Source of the DNA: Flavobacterium praedii
Lineage (GTDB): Bacteria > Bacteroidota > Bacteroidia > Flavobacteriales > Flavobacteriaceae
Direction: 5' to 3'
Assembly: GCF_026810365.1 (NCBI RefSeq)
Contig: NZ_CP113948.1
Span: 2,567,001 to 2,631,000 of the forward strand
Length of the DNA stretch: 64,000 nt
Each line of letters opens with the position of its first letter. The stretch's first letter is position 1. Positions 38,101 through 47,119 of this stretch are shown in pieces. The notes beneath the pieces were generated by a model. The model ran no database searches. It had not been told where the DNA came from and was given only the letters and a program-made list of their open reading frames with translations. The translations under genes were made by a program, and so were the position numbers.

Positions 38101-38204
38101 GTAGGAATTTCTTCAACAAATTCGTTATTTCTAAGCGCCTCAACAATAGAACTATTTCCGTCTAGTTCTTCAACACTTTTCCAGTATTTTTTGTTTGATG
38201 ACAT
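35145..38204 (-). CDS. actB: Alternative complex III iron-sulfur / molybdopterin-like subunit ActB (1019 aa)
   Basis: Large periplasmic subunit that joins two modules. Residues 50-70 carry a twin-arginine signal (TTRRDFLKYVGF) ending in a lipobox-like SLAAC, so export is by Tat with probable acylation at Cys70. About 75-740 resembles molybdopterin oxidoreductases, but in this family it binds no molybdenum cofactor. About 760-1000 is a ferredoxin-like module with cluster motifs CTGCGACVIACHAENN, CQHCNHAPCETVCPVAA, CVGTRYCANNCPYKVRR and CSMCIQMTQ...CSNACSTGA. It takes electrons from quinol at ActC and passes them to the hemes. The 108-bp gap to actA is the largest in the operon, with no clear terminator in it. 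Confidence 0.95.
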   Translation of the reverse strand: MSSNKKYWKSVEELDGNSSIVEALRNNEFVEEIPTDEFLGNEAALSSSTTRRDFLKYVGFSTAAASLAACEGPVHLSIPYVLQPEQIIPGIADYYATSVFDGFDFANLLVKTREGRPIKIDNNTIAGAKFTANARIHASILSLYDNMRLKEPKLEAKNVSWSAVDSKIKSSIVDAKAKGGQVVFLTNTLASPSTEKLIADFISKNPNAKHVIYDAISSSEALDAFETVYGERALVDYDFSKASVIVSVGADFLGDWQGGGYDSAYAKGRIPSGATGSKKISKHIQLESNMTLSGAAADKRVAMSTANQKQALVLIYNTITGSAVANSLDSVYKADVVKAAQQLKSAGSKGLLVSGIQDKNAQLLVLAINQVLASESFITSGTRQIRKGSNEKVAQLVKEMNAGSIHTLIMSGVNPVYTLADSKSFVEGLKKVKTSVSMTLKEDETALLSTIAAPVPHYLEAWGDLTLTKGTYSLTQPTIRPLFNTKQFQDILLSINGIPGTYYDYLKAFSGSIISGSSWNKVLHDGIYIGVISNSAAGTADYSAAANALAQSKSSGLELVLYTKTGMGDGQQANNPWLQEFPDPLTRVSWDNYVTVSNADAKKWGLSNEIVANGGLNGSYVTLTANGVKLENVPVIVQPGQAVGTLGMALGYGRKAALKEEMQVGINAYALYGGFNNVQSVTVVKSDGEHEFACVQGQKTLMGRGDIIKETTLEIFNSRDAEFWNEKPMVSLDHKEVEATSVDLWGSFDRSTGHHFNLSIDLNACTGCGACVIACHAENNVPVVGKDEIRRSRDMHWLRIDRYYSSESTFEGDNERKENIAGLSSSLSTFNEMEKAGDNPQVSFQPVMCQHCNHAPCETVCPVAATSHGRQGQNQMAYNRCVGTRYCANNCPYKVRRFNWFLYNKNSEFDYHMNDDLGRMVLNPDVNVRSRGVMEKCSMCIQMTQATILKAKNEGRPIKDGEFQTACSNACSTGAMIFGDVNDKEAVVTKLAEDERSYHLLEHVGTKPNVVYHVKVRNT

Positions 38205-38312
38205 ATTATATATAAATATTAATCTTAATAATTTTTTTTAGTTTCAAGTTCTAATTTGTATCAAGTTCTAAGTTAAATCTAACGAAAACTTAAACCGAAA
38301 CACTAAACTCAT

Positions 38313-39647
38313 TTAGTAATGGCATTTACCACATTCCAAACCACCCATCTGAGCAGCTGTTAATTTATCAACACCATATTTCTTAGAAAGTTGCTCATGA
38401 ATTTTGGTATAGTAATCATTGCCTTCCATTTTAACATCTGTTTTTCTATGACAATTAATACACCACCCCATCGTTAAAGGAGAGAATTGCTTTTGAATCT
38501 CAAAAGTTTGAACTGGACCGTGGCAAGTCTGACAAGCTACTTCTGCAACTGTTACGTGTTGAGAGTGATTAAAATAAACAAAACTTTGCAAATTATGAAT
38601 ACGAACCCATTTAACAGGTTGCGTAACACCAGTATATTTTTGATTCGTTTTATCCCAACCTACAGCTTTGTAAAGCTTGTTAATTTCTGCATCATAATCT
38701 GCTTTTGAATAGTCAGCAGTAGCAGTAGTATCACTAACTTCAGCGATATTTTTATGACAATTCATACAAACATTCAATGAAGGAATACCAGCATTTTTAC
38801 TTACACGAGCAGCTGAGTGACAATAATTACAATTAACACCATTGCTACCAGCATGTATTCTATGTGAAAAATGAATTGGCTGAACTGGAGAATATTCTTG
38901 ATCTACGCCAACTTGCATTAAGAAACCATAAACTAAATAGGCACCAGTAAGCAACAAAAGTATAGACGAAAGCAAAACCAAGAATTGATTTCTAACAAAT
39001 GCTTTCCAAATCGGCAAAGTAGGTTCTTTTGAAACCACTTCAATACCATTTGCAGCTGCAACTTTTCTCAATACTTTGTTAACCAAAACCAACATTACAA
39101 TAAGAATTGCCATTACTAATGACAAAGCACCCAATATAATATTATTAGACACACCCTCTTCTGAAGACACATCACCTTTTGTTCCAGGTAATGCAGCTAC
39201 AACCGCAGGAGCAGCAGCTTTTGGCTCAGAAGTATATGCAATTATATTATCAATATCACCTTCTGACAACTGAGGAAAAGCAGTCATTGGTATTTTATTG
39301 TTTTCTTCAAAAACTTTCACAGCATCTGCATCTCCAGATTTTATTAAATCTGAACTATTATGCACCCACTTGTAAATCCAAGCTTTTTCTCTTCTAGAAG
39401 CAACACCTCTTAAGGCTGGACCTGTTGCTTTAGCATCAAGTTTGTGACAAGCAGCACAATTGGCATTAAAAAGCTCTTTACCTTTTGCAGCATCACCTCC
39501 AGAACTCGCTGCTGGAGCCGCTGAAGTTGCTGTAACCGCAACCGGAGCTGCATCCTGAGCAAATGAAGCTACGGAAATACTCAACATTAAAGCTAAGCTT
39601 AAAAATAATTTCCTTGAATTCGAATTATGGTTACCCACCTTTTCCAT
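38313..39647 (-). CDS. actA: Alternative complex III multiheme cytochrome c subunit ActA (444 aa, six CXXCH)
   Basis: First gene of the operon. Signal peptide (LFLSLALMLSISVASFAQ), then a class-I monoheme domain (residues about 50-145; CAACHKLDAKATGPALRG with an MTAFPQLS distal Met). Two membrane segments follow (ILGALSLVMAILIVMLVLV and FLVLLSSILLLLTGAYLVYG). The C-terminal part has five more sites: CNYCH, CMNCH, CQTCH, CINCH and CGKCH. That is one N-terminal heme site plus the pentaheme ActA core, so electron transfer to the oxidase may use the tethered monoheme domain; this role is inference. The start at 39647 gives a leader of about 80 nt from the predicted promoter. Confidence 0.94.
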   Translation of the reverse strand: MEKVGNHNSNSRKLFLSLALMLSISVASFAQDAAPVAVTATSAAPAASSGGDAAKGKELFNANCAACHKLDAKATGPALRGVASRREKAWIYKWVHNSSDLIKSGDADAVKVFEENNKIPMTAFPQLSEGDIDNIIAYTSEPKAAAPAVVAALPGTKGDVSSEEGVSNNIILGALSLVMAILIVMLVLVNKVLRKVAAANGIEVVSKEPTLPIWKAFVRNQFLVLLSSILLLLTGAYLVYGFLMQVGVDQEYSPVQPIHFSHRIHAGSNGVNCNYCHSAARVSKNAGIPSLNVCMNCHKNIAEVSDTTATADYSKADYDAEINKLYKAVGWDKTNQKYTGVTQPVKWVRIHNLQSFVYFNHSQHVTVAEVACQTCHGPVQTFEIQKQFSPLTMGWCINCHRKTDVKMEGNDYYTKIHEQLSKKYGVDKLTAAQMGGLECGKCHY

Positions 39648-39735
39648 ATTAAAATATTGATTATCTACTAAAAAATTGTTCGTTTGTCATCCAAAAAAAT
39701 TAGAAAACCAAACGAACCTTATTTAAAAACTGGGA

Positions 39736-39765
39736 CAAAAATACGACTTAAGAACTATTCTCAAA
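39736..39765 (-). promoter_or_regulatory. Promoter of the act-cox operon
   Basis: Minus strand: -33 TTTG (39765-39762), 18 nt, -7 TATTTTTG (39743-39736). Both boxes fit the Bacteroidota consensus. Transcription would start near 39730, about 83 nt before the actA ATG. Confidence 0.6.
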
Positions 39766-39839
39766 ACCTTAAAATAATCTTAATTATAATTTATATTAAA
39801 TCTAAATAACAAAGCTATATCGTTTTCCTGTTAAAAAGC

Positions 39840-39847
39840 TATTTTTG
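39840..39847 (+). promoter_or_regulatory. -7 box of the SPOR-protein gene
   Basis: TATTTTTG ends 19 nt before the ATG at 39867. No clear -33 TTTG is found at the right distance. It is divergent from the act-cox promoter, about 75 bp away. Confidence 0.45.
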
Positions 39848-39866
39848 CATTATAAATAATCAGATT

Positions 39867-40256
39867 ATGAGATTTTTAAGAAGCCTTACTACATTGTTAC
39901 TGTTTGCATTAATTATTTGCACTACAAATAAAATATTAGCTCAAGATTCAAATTTAAATACCGTTCAAGATCCAAAATTTGAGCAACTATTAAATGAAAA
40001 AAGAAAAGCAAACTCTAGTTTATCCTATAATGATCGCTATAAAATTCAAATTTTCAACGGTATAAGTGAAACTGCTAAAAAAACTTTGAATGAATTTCGT
40101 CAAGAATTCAAAAACATTGATGGTACCATAATTTTTAATACTCCAAATTATAAAGTATGGGTAGGAAACTTTAGAACTAGGATGGAAGCAGAACGATTTC
40201 TTGTAGAAATTCAAAAAAAATACAAAACAGTTTTTTTAATAAAACCAAGCAAATAG
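39867..40256 (+). CDS. Small exported SPOR-domain protein (129 aa)
   Basis: Signal peptide (RSLTTLLLFALIICTTNKILAQ cut into MRFLRSLTTLLLFALI then ICTTNKILAQ), a short charged linker (KFEQLLNEKRKANSSLSY), and a SPOR domain from about residue 57 (YKIQIFNGISETAKKT, FNTPNYKVWVGNFRTR, AERFLVEIQKKYKTVFLI). SPOR domains bind septal peptidoglycan lacking stem peptides, so a periplasmic cell-wall role is likely, but the precise partner is unknown. It faces mtnN tail to tail with only 36 bp between them and no strong terminator seen. Confidence 0.85.
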   Translation: MRFLRSLTTLLLFALIICTTNKILAQDSNLNTVQDPKFEQLLNEKRKANSSLSYNDRYKIQIFNGISETAKKTLNEFRQEFKNIDGTIIFNTPNYKVWVGNFRTRMEAERFLVEIQKKYKTVFLIKPSK

Positions 40257-40292
40257 AGGTTTTACAAAATTGAACAAATAGTACTTCTGTTT

Positions 40293-41051
40293 TTATTGAA
40301 TCAATTTTTTAATAATGGCAACACCAAACTTAGAAGCAATTTGAATTACAAATTCTTTAAAATCAACAACAGAAGTCTCGTTTGCTTCATCAGAAATAAT
40401 ACGAATAATAATATAAGGTATATTATATTCAAAGCAAACTTGTGCAACCGCTGCTCCTTCCATTTCTACACATAAAACTTCAGGAAGCACCTTCAAAAGA
40501 TTATTTTTATCTACATTATTGGAAAAAAACTTATCCCCACTTGCTATTTGACCAACAATCAATTTTGGATTTAACAAAGAAAATTGATCTTGTTCTTTTG
40601 AAGCAATTAAAGTCATCAACACATTATCCTTAATCAAATCACCAATACTTTTTATTGCTAAATCTAGCATTTCATTTGGCGGACTGAGTAAAATTTTGCC
40701 CAATAACGGAATTTCAAATTGATTCATTATAGGTCTCGCATCCAAATCATGCTGTACCAAACTATTTGCTATTACAACATCACCAATATTTAATTTATTG
40801 TCAATTGCACCTGCAACTCCAGTAAATATTAAATGTGTAATATCAAATTCAACAATTAAATGAGTTACTGTAGTAGCAGAAGCAACTTTTCCCCAACGAG
40901 AAAAAACAACAACAACTTCAATTTTATTAATGGTTCCTGTATAATAGGTACGCATTCCCTTAACAACTTCCTTTTTATTATTAAGCAATCCTACAACTCC
41001 ATTTATTTCCTCAGGCATTGCTCCAAGAATTCCAATCCTTTTTGATATCAT
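40293..41051 (-). CDS. mtnN: 5'-methylthioadenosine/S-adenosylhomocysteine nucleosidase (252 aa)
   Basis: Cytoplasmic hydrolase that cleaves MTA and SAH to adenine and the thioribose sugars, for methionine salvage and methylation by-product removal. The N-terminus IGILGAMPEEINGVV carries the catalytic-side Glu, VFTGVAG is represented by LIFTGVAGAIDNKLNIGDV, and the substrate-binding stretch is VEMEGAAVAQVCFEYNIP followed by IRIISDEAN with the catalytic Asp. Somewhat longer than the E. coli enzyme because of the middle segment around FEIPLLGKILLSPPNEM. It stands alone, and no partner gene of the pathway is adjacent. Confidence 0.92.
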   Translation of the reverse strand: MISKRIGILGAMPEEINGVVGLLNNKKEVVKGMRTYYTGTINKIEVVVVFSRWGKVASATTVTHLIVEFDITHLIFTGVAGAIDNKLNIGDVVIANSLVQHDLDARPIMNQFEIPLLGKILLSPPNEMLDLAIKSIGDLIKDNVLMTLIASKEQDQFSLLNPKLIVGQIASGDKFFSNNVDKNNLLKVLPEVLCVEMEGAAVAQVCFEYNIPYIIIRIISDEANETSVVDFKEFVIQIASKFGVAIIKKLIQ

Positions 41052-41118
41052 TTGTTTGTGTTTAATATGAATATTAACAAAATAAAAACATTATTTATAT
41101 ATCCTTTTTTTAATCCTC

Positions 41119-42155
41119 CTAAGTATGCTTGGTCCTACAAAATTCTAATAACAAATCTGAATTAGGAGAAAGCAAATTAACCATAAAACTATTCATTAAA
41201 AAACAGGAGAACCCGTAAATCTATCTATTAACAACTTCAACTTTGATACGGTAGCATCAGGAAACAAATACAACACACTTAAACCAAAAGCCTCCCTTAG
41301 TTCTGTAAATCGATAGTATTAGATTGCATTTCGTCAATAAAATAATAATCCCCCATCACCTCAGTTTTAGCATAGACCTTAACATTATAATAACGAAACA
41401 AATTGATGTAGAAACTTTTTCCATCATTAAATCCATAAAAAGTATTTCCTACTTTACCAGACCTATTATTTAAAAGACGATATTTATATTGATATTTTGT
41501 GATGGTGAAATTTTCCATATCTACACAATTTCAAATAAAAACATCTATATAATTTAAATAAACGCCTACTGTATTTAATGGTGCCGAATTATCATCAATT
41601 TTTGATTATCATTAAAAACAATCTTTAAATCAACATTTGAATATGAATTTAGGTAAGCTGTAATACATTCATTCATGCCTTGAATCAATCTTTATTCGTG
41701 ACCACTTTTGACATCGATTGCATTGCCTTTTACAACAGAAAAATAGTTGCCTAAAATATAATCAATACCCTCTACTTTTACTATAGAATCAAAAACAACA
41801 GTTGCATAACCACTTTCCATTTTAAAATCTGTATGTTCAGTATTATAAAATTCATTTACTGTAATAGACAAAGCTGTCTTACCAGATTCTATTGGAAAAC
41901 AAATATCAAAATAATTTCGAAGTTCTTCAGACAAAGGTTATACTACAAAAGCTATAACTTTTATTTAAAAAAAAAATATTTTTGAACAGATCCTATATAA
42001 CTATTTTTTTTCAATCGTACACTTTTTCAATAAAAAAAATGACTTTCATTTTTCTTATTGGCACTATTTTCTAAAGAAATAAAATACCGAGTTTCATTTT
42101 GCGCAATGGAAACCAAAGAACAAAACATGATAAAAAACAAAAATTTATTTATCAT
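41119..42155 (-). pseudogene. Decayed gene for a secreted protein of unknown family
   Basis: Reading the minus strand in all frames gives collinear coding pieces. From an ATG at 42155: a signal peptide MINKFLFFIMFCSLVSIAQ and NETRYFISLENSANKK, stopping at TGA 42027. Then another frame around 41934-41692 (PIESGKTALSITVNEFY ... VEGIDYILGNYFSVVKG), an in-frame TAA, and MNECITAYLNSYSNVDLKIV. A frame change near 41600 leads to NTVGVYLNYIDVF, a TGA at 41531-41533, then FTITKYQYKYRLLNN ... YFIDEMQSN to 41297. A third change gives ELREAFGLSVLYLFPDAT to TAA 41196-41198, and a last one gives MVNLLSPNSDLLLEFCRTKHT to TAG 41119-41121. Several breaks fall in A or T runs. At least two internal stops and about four frame changes argue for a true pseudogene. 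I do not recognise the parent family. Confidence 0.75.
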
Positions 42156-42180
42156 AGTGAAACTTAGTTATGCTAAAATA

Positions 42181-42206
42181 AAAAATCCCAACGAATTGGG
42201 ATTTTT
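42181..42206 (-). terminator. Intrinsic terminator of rimP-nusA-infB
   Basis: An 11-bp stem AAAAATCCCAA / TTGGGATTTTT (42181-42191 / 42196-42206) with, on the minus strand, a TTCG tetraloop, followed by T-rich sequence. It starts about 20 bp after the infB stop codon. It could also work in the other direction, but no plus-strand gene is there. Confidence 0.8.
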
Positions 42207-42226
42207 TAGAACTAATTTATTGTATT

Positions 42227-45124
42227 TTATTTCAATTTCTTTTTGATGGCAACTTCATGGTAGGCTTCAATAACATCTCTTTCTTCGATATCATTATACC
42301 CTTTTATTTGAATACCACAATCGTAACCTTTGGCAACTTCTTTTACATCATCTTTAAAACGTTTCAATGCAAGAAGCTCTCCAGTAAACACAACAACCCC
42401 ATCTCTAATGATTCTGATTTTTGCATTTTTGGCAATTTTACCATCCATAACCATACATCCCGCAATAGAACCTACCTTAGAAATTTTGAATATTTCTCTA
42501 ATTTCAGCAGTTCCAAGAACTTCTTCTTTCATCTCAGGAGCTAACATTCCTTCCATAGCATCTTTCAAGTCATCGATAGCCGCATAAATGATAGAATAGT
42601 AACGGATATCAATTTCTTCTTTATCGGCAAGTTGTCTAGCATTTCCAGCTGGACGAACATTAAATCCGATAATAATTGCATCTGAAGCAGAAGCCAACAT
42701 AACATCTGTTTCTGTAATAGCACCAACTCCTTTGTGTATAATATTGATTTGAATTTCTTCAGTAGATAATTTAGAGAACGAATCAGATAATGCTTCAACA
42801 GAACCATCAACGTCACCCTTAAGAATTATGTTCAACTCTTTAAATTGACCCAATGCAATTCTACGTCCAATCTCATCTAATGTAATATGACGTTGTGTAC
42901 GAACTGATTGCTCACGCATCAATTGAGAACGTTTAGCTGCAATTTGCTTCGCTTCTTTTTCGTCTTCAAAAATATTAAATTTATCTCCAGCAGTAGCTGC
43001 ACCGTCAAGACCTAAAACAGAAACCGGAGTAGAAGGACCTGCAATAGTCACAACATTACCTCTTTCATCATGCATGGCTTTAATTTTACCATGGTGTTTA
43101 CCAGCCAACATGTAGTCACCAATTTTCAGAGTACCATGTTGAACTAATATCGTAGAAACGTATCCTTTTCCTTTATCCAAGAAAGCTTCAACTACTGTAC
43201 CTTGAGCTGCTTTATTTGGATTTGATTTTAAATCTAAAATTTCAGCTTCTAATAAAACTTTTTCTAATAATTCTTTAACTCCAGTACCTACTTTTGCAGA
43301 GATATCATGAGACTGAATTTTTCCACCCCAATCTTCTACTAATAAATTCATTCCTGCTAATCTTTCTTTTACTTTTTCAGGATTAGCATTTGGTTTATCT
43401 ATTTTATTAATGGCAAAAATAATAGGAACTCCTGCAGCTTGAGCATGAGAAATAGCCTCTTTGGTTTGTGGCATAATATCATCATCCGCAGCAATTACAA
43501 TAATTGCAATATCAGTCACTTGAGCACCACGAGCACGCATCGCAGTAAAGGCTTCGTGACCAGGAGTATCTAAAAATGCTATTTTTTGTCCATTATCTAA
43601 AGTCACACCGTATGCACCAATATGTTGTGTAATTCCACCAGATTCACCAGCAATGACGTTTTCTTTACGAATATAATCCAGCAAAGATGTTTTACCGTGA
43701 TCGACGTGACCCATAACAGTAACGATTGGAGCTCTGAAAACTAAATCTTCTTCTTTATCTTCAACAACTTGAATTGCTTCTTCGATATCTACAGTAATAA
43801 ACTCAACTTCATAACCGAACTCATCAGCCACAATTGTTAAAGTTTCTGCATCAAGTCGTTGATTTTGTGTAACCATTATACCAAGGGACATACAAGTTCC
43901 AATTACTTTTGTAATTGGCACATCCATCATAATCGCAATTTCACCAACAGTAACAAATTCAGTAACTTTTATCGTTTTACTTCCTTCGTCTAAAGCTCTT
44001 TGCTCATCATCCGATTTTTGACGGTGAGTATCTCTTTTATCTCTTCTGTATTTCGCTGCTTTAGATTTACCCCCTTTACCTTGAAGTTTTTCCAAAGTTT
44101 CACGAATTTGGTTTTTAACTTCCTCTTCTGTAGGCTCAACTTTGGCAACAATTGCAGGTCTATTTCCTTTTACAAATCCAGGTCTAGCACTTCTGTTTGC
44201 ATTAAAACCACCTCCAGTATTTGGTGTAATTTTATTTGGATTTGGCGCACCTGGAACAGCAGGTGGTCTTGGCGCACCAGGTTTTGGAGCAATTCTTTTT
44301 CGTTTATTCTTATTCGCATTATTTGCACCAGCAGCTCCAGGAGCACCAGGTTTATTAGGCGTTATTTTTGGATCTTCCTTTTTCTTTTTGGGCTTATTAA
44401 ATTGAGACAAATCAATCACTTGACCAGTTAAAGTAGCCCCAGAAAGTTTTTGATATTGAGTAGTAATTGTTTCTTCTACAGGAGCTTCATTTACAATTGG
44501 CTCTTCTTTTTTCTCAACTTGAGCGACTTTCTTATCTGTATTCTTTACCTCGTTGAATTTTGTTTTTTCTTTTATTTCTTTTGAATCAGAAGAAACAATT
44601 TCTTTTTTAACCTTTTCAACAGGCAATTCGATTTTTTCAATCTTTTTAACAGCTTCTACTTTAACCTCCTCTTTCGGAGATGGTTTTACTTCGGGAATTA
44701 CTTCCGCTGGAGTAATTACTTTTTCAGCAACAATTGGAGCTGGAGCAGCAGTTTTTTTCGGATTTAGATCAATTCTACCAACCTGAACAGGACCAGATAA
44801 AACAGCTTTGGCTTTAATAACCTCTTGTTGTTTTAAACGTTCCTCTTCTAATTTACGTTTATCTTCTACTTCTTTTTCACGTTCTACACGTAAAGCTTCT
44901 TTCTCTTTCCTTTTTTCTTCTCCTACTTCTTTTGAAGCTTCCTTATTCCCCTTGTCGCCTGCAAACTGACTTTGTAGGATATTAAACTCCTGTTCAGAAA
45001 TTTTTGTGTTTGGGTTTGATTCAATAGCAATACCCTTATCTTTTAGATAATCCACAGCTCTTTCTAACGAAATATTTAATTCCCTTAAAACCTTGTTTAT
45101 TCTAATAATTCTCTCTTCAGACAT
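42227..45124 (-). CDS. infB: Translation initiation factor IF-2 (965 aa)
   Basis: GTPase that brings initiator tRNA to the 30S subunit. The N-terminal IF2_N region ([20 protein letters not shown]) is followed by about 300 residues of low-complexity Lys/Glu/Pro/Ala/Gly/Asn sequence, then a second IF2_N-like part ([17 protein letters not shown]). The G domain begins near residue 463: [16 protein letters not shown] (G1), [10 protein letters not shown] (G3), FAINKIDKP (G4). Domains II-IV follow, with [15 protein letters not shown] and [15 protein letters not shown]. Full length for Bacteroidota. It is the last gene of rimP-nusA-infB, 90 bp after nusA. Confidence 0.97.
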   Translation of the reverse strand: MSEERIIRINKVLRELNISLERAVDYLKDKGIAIESNPNTKISEQEFNILQSQFAGDKGNKEASKEVGEEKRKEKEALRVEREKEVEDKRKLEEERLKQQEVIKAKAVLSGPVQVGRIDLNPKKTAAPAPIVAEKVITPAEVIPEVKPSPKEEVKVEAVKKIEKIELPVEKVKKEIVSSDSKEIKEKTKFNEVKNTDKKVAQVEKKEEPIVNEAPVEETITTQYQKLSGATLTGQVIDLSQFNKPKKKKEDPKITPNKPGAPGAAGANNANKNKRKRIAPKPGAPRPPAVPGAPNPNKITPNTGGGFNANRSARPGFVKGNRPAIVAKVEPTEEEVKNQIRETLEKLQGKGGKSKAAKYRRDKRDTHRQKSDDEQRALDEGSKTIKVTEFVTVGEIAIMMDVPITKVIGTCMSLGIMVTQNQRLDAETLTIVADEFGYEVEFITVDIEEAIQVVEDKEEDLVFRAPIVTVMGHVDHGKTSLLDYIRKENVIAGESGGITQHIGAYGVTLDNGQKIAFLDTPGHEAFTAMRARGAQVTDIAIIVIAADDDIMPQTKEAISHAQAAGVPIIFAINKIDKPNANPEKVKERLAGMNLLVEDWGGKIQSHDISAKVGTGVKELLEKVLLEAEILDLKSNPNKAAQGTVVEAFLDKGKGYVSTILVQHGTLKIGDYMLAGKHHGKIKAMHDERGNVVTIAGPSTPVSVLGLDGAATAGDKFNIFEDEKEAKQIAAKRSQLMREQSVRTQRHITLDEIGRRIALGQFKELNIILKGDVDGSVEALSDSFSKLSTEEIQINIIHKGVGAITETDVMLASASDAIIIGFNVRPAGNARQLADKEEIDIRYYSIIYAAIDDLKDAMEGMLAPEMKEEVLGTAEIREIFKISKVGSIAGCMVMDGKIAKNAKIRIIRDGVVVFTGELLALKRFKDDVKEVAKGYDCGIQIKGYNDIEERDVIEAYHEVAIKKKLK

Positions 45125-45214
45125 AAAACCTTTTTATTTTTACCTTATTCGTTGTCCTACTTTTACCTTATGATAAAAATAGGAATTTATTTTACATGAA
45201 GAATTAATAGCGTG

Positions 45215-46468
45215 TTAACTATCAAACTCTTCACTTAATATTCTCATTACATCTAAAATCGTTTCCTCTTCTAGGTCCGTTCTTCTAACTAAATCTTCCA
45301 CATCATGTTTTAAAATACTTTTTGCAGTATCCAAACCTATTTTTGCAAATTCTTCAATTACCCACTCTTCTATTTCGTCTGAGAATTCTGTTAATTCAAC
45401 ATCATCATCATCAGATATAGAACCTGCAACATCGCCTTCGCGAATAACATCTAATTCATAACCAGTCAACAAACCAGCTAAACGAATATTATGTCCTCCT
45501 CTACCAATTGCTTTTGAAACTTCTTCTAATTTCAAAAATACTTCAGCTCTTTTGGTTTCTTCATTAATTTTGATAGAAGAAACTTTAGCAGGACTCAAAG
45601 CCCTTGTAATATATAATTGAATATTACTTGTATAATTAATTACATCTATATTTTCATTTCCTAATTCACGAACAATACCATGAATACGAGAACCTTTCAT
45701 ACCTACACATGCACCCACTGGATCAATACGATCATCATAAGAATCCACAGCTACTTTAGCTTTCTCACCTGGAATTCTAACAACGTTTTTAACCATTATT
45801 AAACCGTCAAAAACTTCAGGAATTTCTTGTTCAAATAATTTTTCCAAGAACTTATCTGAAGTTCTAGACATAATAATTTGAGGTTTATTCCCTTTTAACT
45901 CTACACTTTCAATTATACCACGAACATTATCTCCTTTTCTAAAAAAATCAGAAGGTATTTGTTTTTCTTTAGGCAATATTATTTCATTCCCTTCATCATC
46001 TACCAAAATTACTACTCGAGGACGTACATGATGTACTTCGGCAGTATAAATATCACCAATTATATCTTTAAATTGTTTGTAAAGATTAGTATTGTCGTGT
46101 TCATGTATTTTTGAAATTAAATTTTGTCTTAAAGCCAAAATCGCTCTTCTTCCCAAATCAATTAGTTTAACTTCCTCAGAAACCTCTTCTCCAATTTCAA
46201 AATCGGCTTCAATCTTTCTAGCTTCAGTTAATGTAATTTCTTCATTTTCAAAATCCAAATCCTCGTCAGCAACGATTACTCTTCTTCTCCAAATCTCCAT
46301 ATCTCCTTTATCAGGATTTATAATGATATCGAAATTATCATCCGAACCGTATTTTTTTTTCAATGCATTTCTAAATACATCTTCCAAAATTGCCATAAGC
46401 GTTACACGATCAATAAGTTTATCATCTTTAAACTCTGAGAATGAATCGATTAATGCTAAATTTTCCAT
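45215..46468 (-). CDS. nusA: Transcription termination/antitermination factor NusA (417 aa)
   Basis: Binds RNA polymerase and nascent RNA and modulates pausing, termination and antitermination. N-terminal domain (MENLALIDSFSEFKDD), S1 domain at about residues 130-200 (GDIYTAEVHHVRPRVVIL), and two KH domains at about 230-345 (VGACVGMKGSRIHGIVREL; AIGRGGHNIRLAGLLTGYEL). The acidic C-terminal tail has no clear second AR repeat, as in most bacteria outside Proteobacteria. It lies 13 bp after rimP. A terminator-like hairpin in the operon leader makes autoregulation by NusA worth testing. Confidence 0.96.
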   Translation of the reverse strand: MENLALIDSFSEFKDDKLIDRVTLMAILEDVFRNALKKKYGSDDNFDIIINPDKGDMEIWRRRVIVADEDLDFENEEITLTEARKIEADFEIGEEVSEEVKLIDLGRRAILALRQNLISKIHEHDNTNLYKQFKDIIGDIYTAEVHHVRPRVVILVDDEGNEIILPKEKQIPSDFFRKGDNVRGIIESVELKGNKPQIIMSRTSDKFLEKLFEQEIPEVFDGLIMVKNVVRIPGEKAKVAVDSYDDRIDPVGACVGMKGSRIHGIVRELGNENIDVINYTSNIQLYITRALSPAKVSSIKINEETKRAEVFLKLEEVSKAIGRGGHNIRLAGLLTGYELDVIREGDVAGSISDDDDVELTEFSDEIEEWVIEEFAKIGLDTAKSILKHDVEDLVRRTDLEEETILDVMRILSEEFDS

Positions 46469-46481
46469 GCGAATTCTTTAA

Positions 46482-46946
46482 TTAAAATGTTACTGTAACA
46501 ATTGCTTCTTTAATATCTGAGTAAGGAATTTGTAGTTCTTTTTGAACAGTTTCTTTTCCTTTTCCAATTTTTTTAGGTTCTCTAGCTTTCCAAGACAAAA
46601 TTATAAAAAGATCATTAGCTTCAACTAATTCTGCTTCAATATTTTCTGTATTGGTCTTTACAATTAAAGTTCTTCCAATATTTTTTTTATACTGTCTTAC
46701 CAATTTCAAAGGAGATCCAACTCCTACTGAAGCGACTTCCAACGAAAAATCTTGTTCTTCCCTATCAAGATTCTCTTCAACTGCTCTACTTAAATCTATA
46801 CAATCTTGTAAAACCACGCCTTCATCTCCATCAATGCCAATTATAATTTTATAAGAATCTGTAATAGTCAAATCTATTAAAAATACAGCTGGTTTATCTT
46901 GAAGAGCTTCTTCTACTACTTGCTTAACTTTTTCTTTAAATGTCAT
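46482..46946 (-). CDS. rimP: Ribosome maturation factor RimP (154 aa)
   Basis: Cytoplasmic 30S assembly factor. The N-terminal domain contains [23 protein letters not shown] and the conserved [28 protein letters not shown] matches the family VSSPGLDRPL region. A C-terminal Sm-like domain ends [15 protein letters not shown]. Slightly short but complete. First gene of the rimP-nusA-infB operon, with an ATG only 13 nt after a strong hairpin. Confidence 0.95.
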   Translation of the reverse strand: MTFKEKVKQVVEEALQDKPAVFLIDLTITDSYKIIIGIDGDEGVVLQDCIDLSRAVEENLDREEQDFSLEVASVGVGSPLKLVRQYKKNIGRTLIVKTNTENIEAELVEANDLFIILSWKAREPKKIGKGKETVQKELQIPYSDIKEAIVTVTF

Positions 46947-46959
46947 ATCTTTATAAAAA

Positions 46960-46979
46960 GAGGGGACATTAGTCCCCTC
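46960..46979 (-). terminator. Terminator-like hairpin in the rimP-nusA-infB leader (possible attenuator)
   Basis: On the minus strand GAGGGGAC-TAAT-GTCCCCTC is a perfect, GC-rich 8-bp stem with a 4-nt loop, followed at once by TTTTT, and the rimP ATG comes 13 nt after the stem. It lies between the likely promoter (47008-47015) and the first gene, so it could halt most transcripts before the operon. No mutually exclusive antiterminator helix was obvious to me. Confidence 0.65.
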
Positions 46980-47007
46980 ATTATTTAAGTTTTAATAAAT
47001 AACGGTG

Positions 47008-47035
47008 CAAATATAGTGTTTTTTTATAAATCAAA
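47008..47035 (-). promoter_or_regulatory. Promoter of rimP-nusA-infB
   Basis: Minus strand -7 TATATTTG (47015-47008), preceded by TTTG (47035-47032) after 16 nt, slightly close for the usual spacing. It gives a leader of about 55 nt containing the hairpin at 46960-46979. Confidence 0.5.
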
Positions 47036-47119
47036 AAAAATTGAATGCTATTAAAAAAAATTATATCTTTAAACTATCAAATTAAAGCTAGTTTTTCTGG
47101 CAAATTAAACCAACCTACC

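Noticed and set aside
35145..38204. ActB as an active molybdoenzyme
   Set aside because: Alternative complex III subunits of this type carry only the fold; the function is electron transfer, so it is neither a molybdoenzyme nor a damaged one.
42058..42246. 62-codon plus-strand frame upstream of infB
   Set aside because: It runs through the infB terminator and overlaps the pseudogene and the end of infB on the other strand; no coding character.
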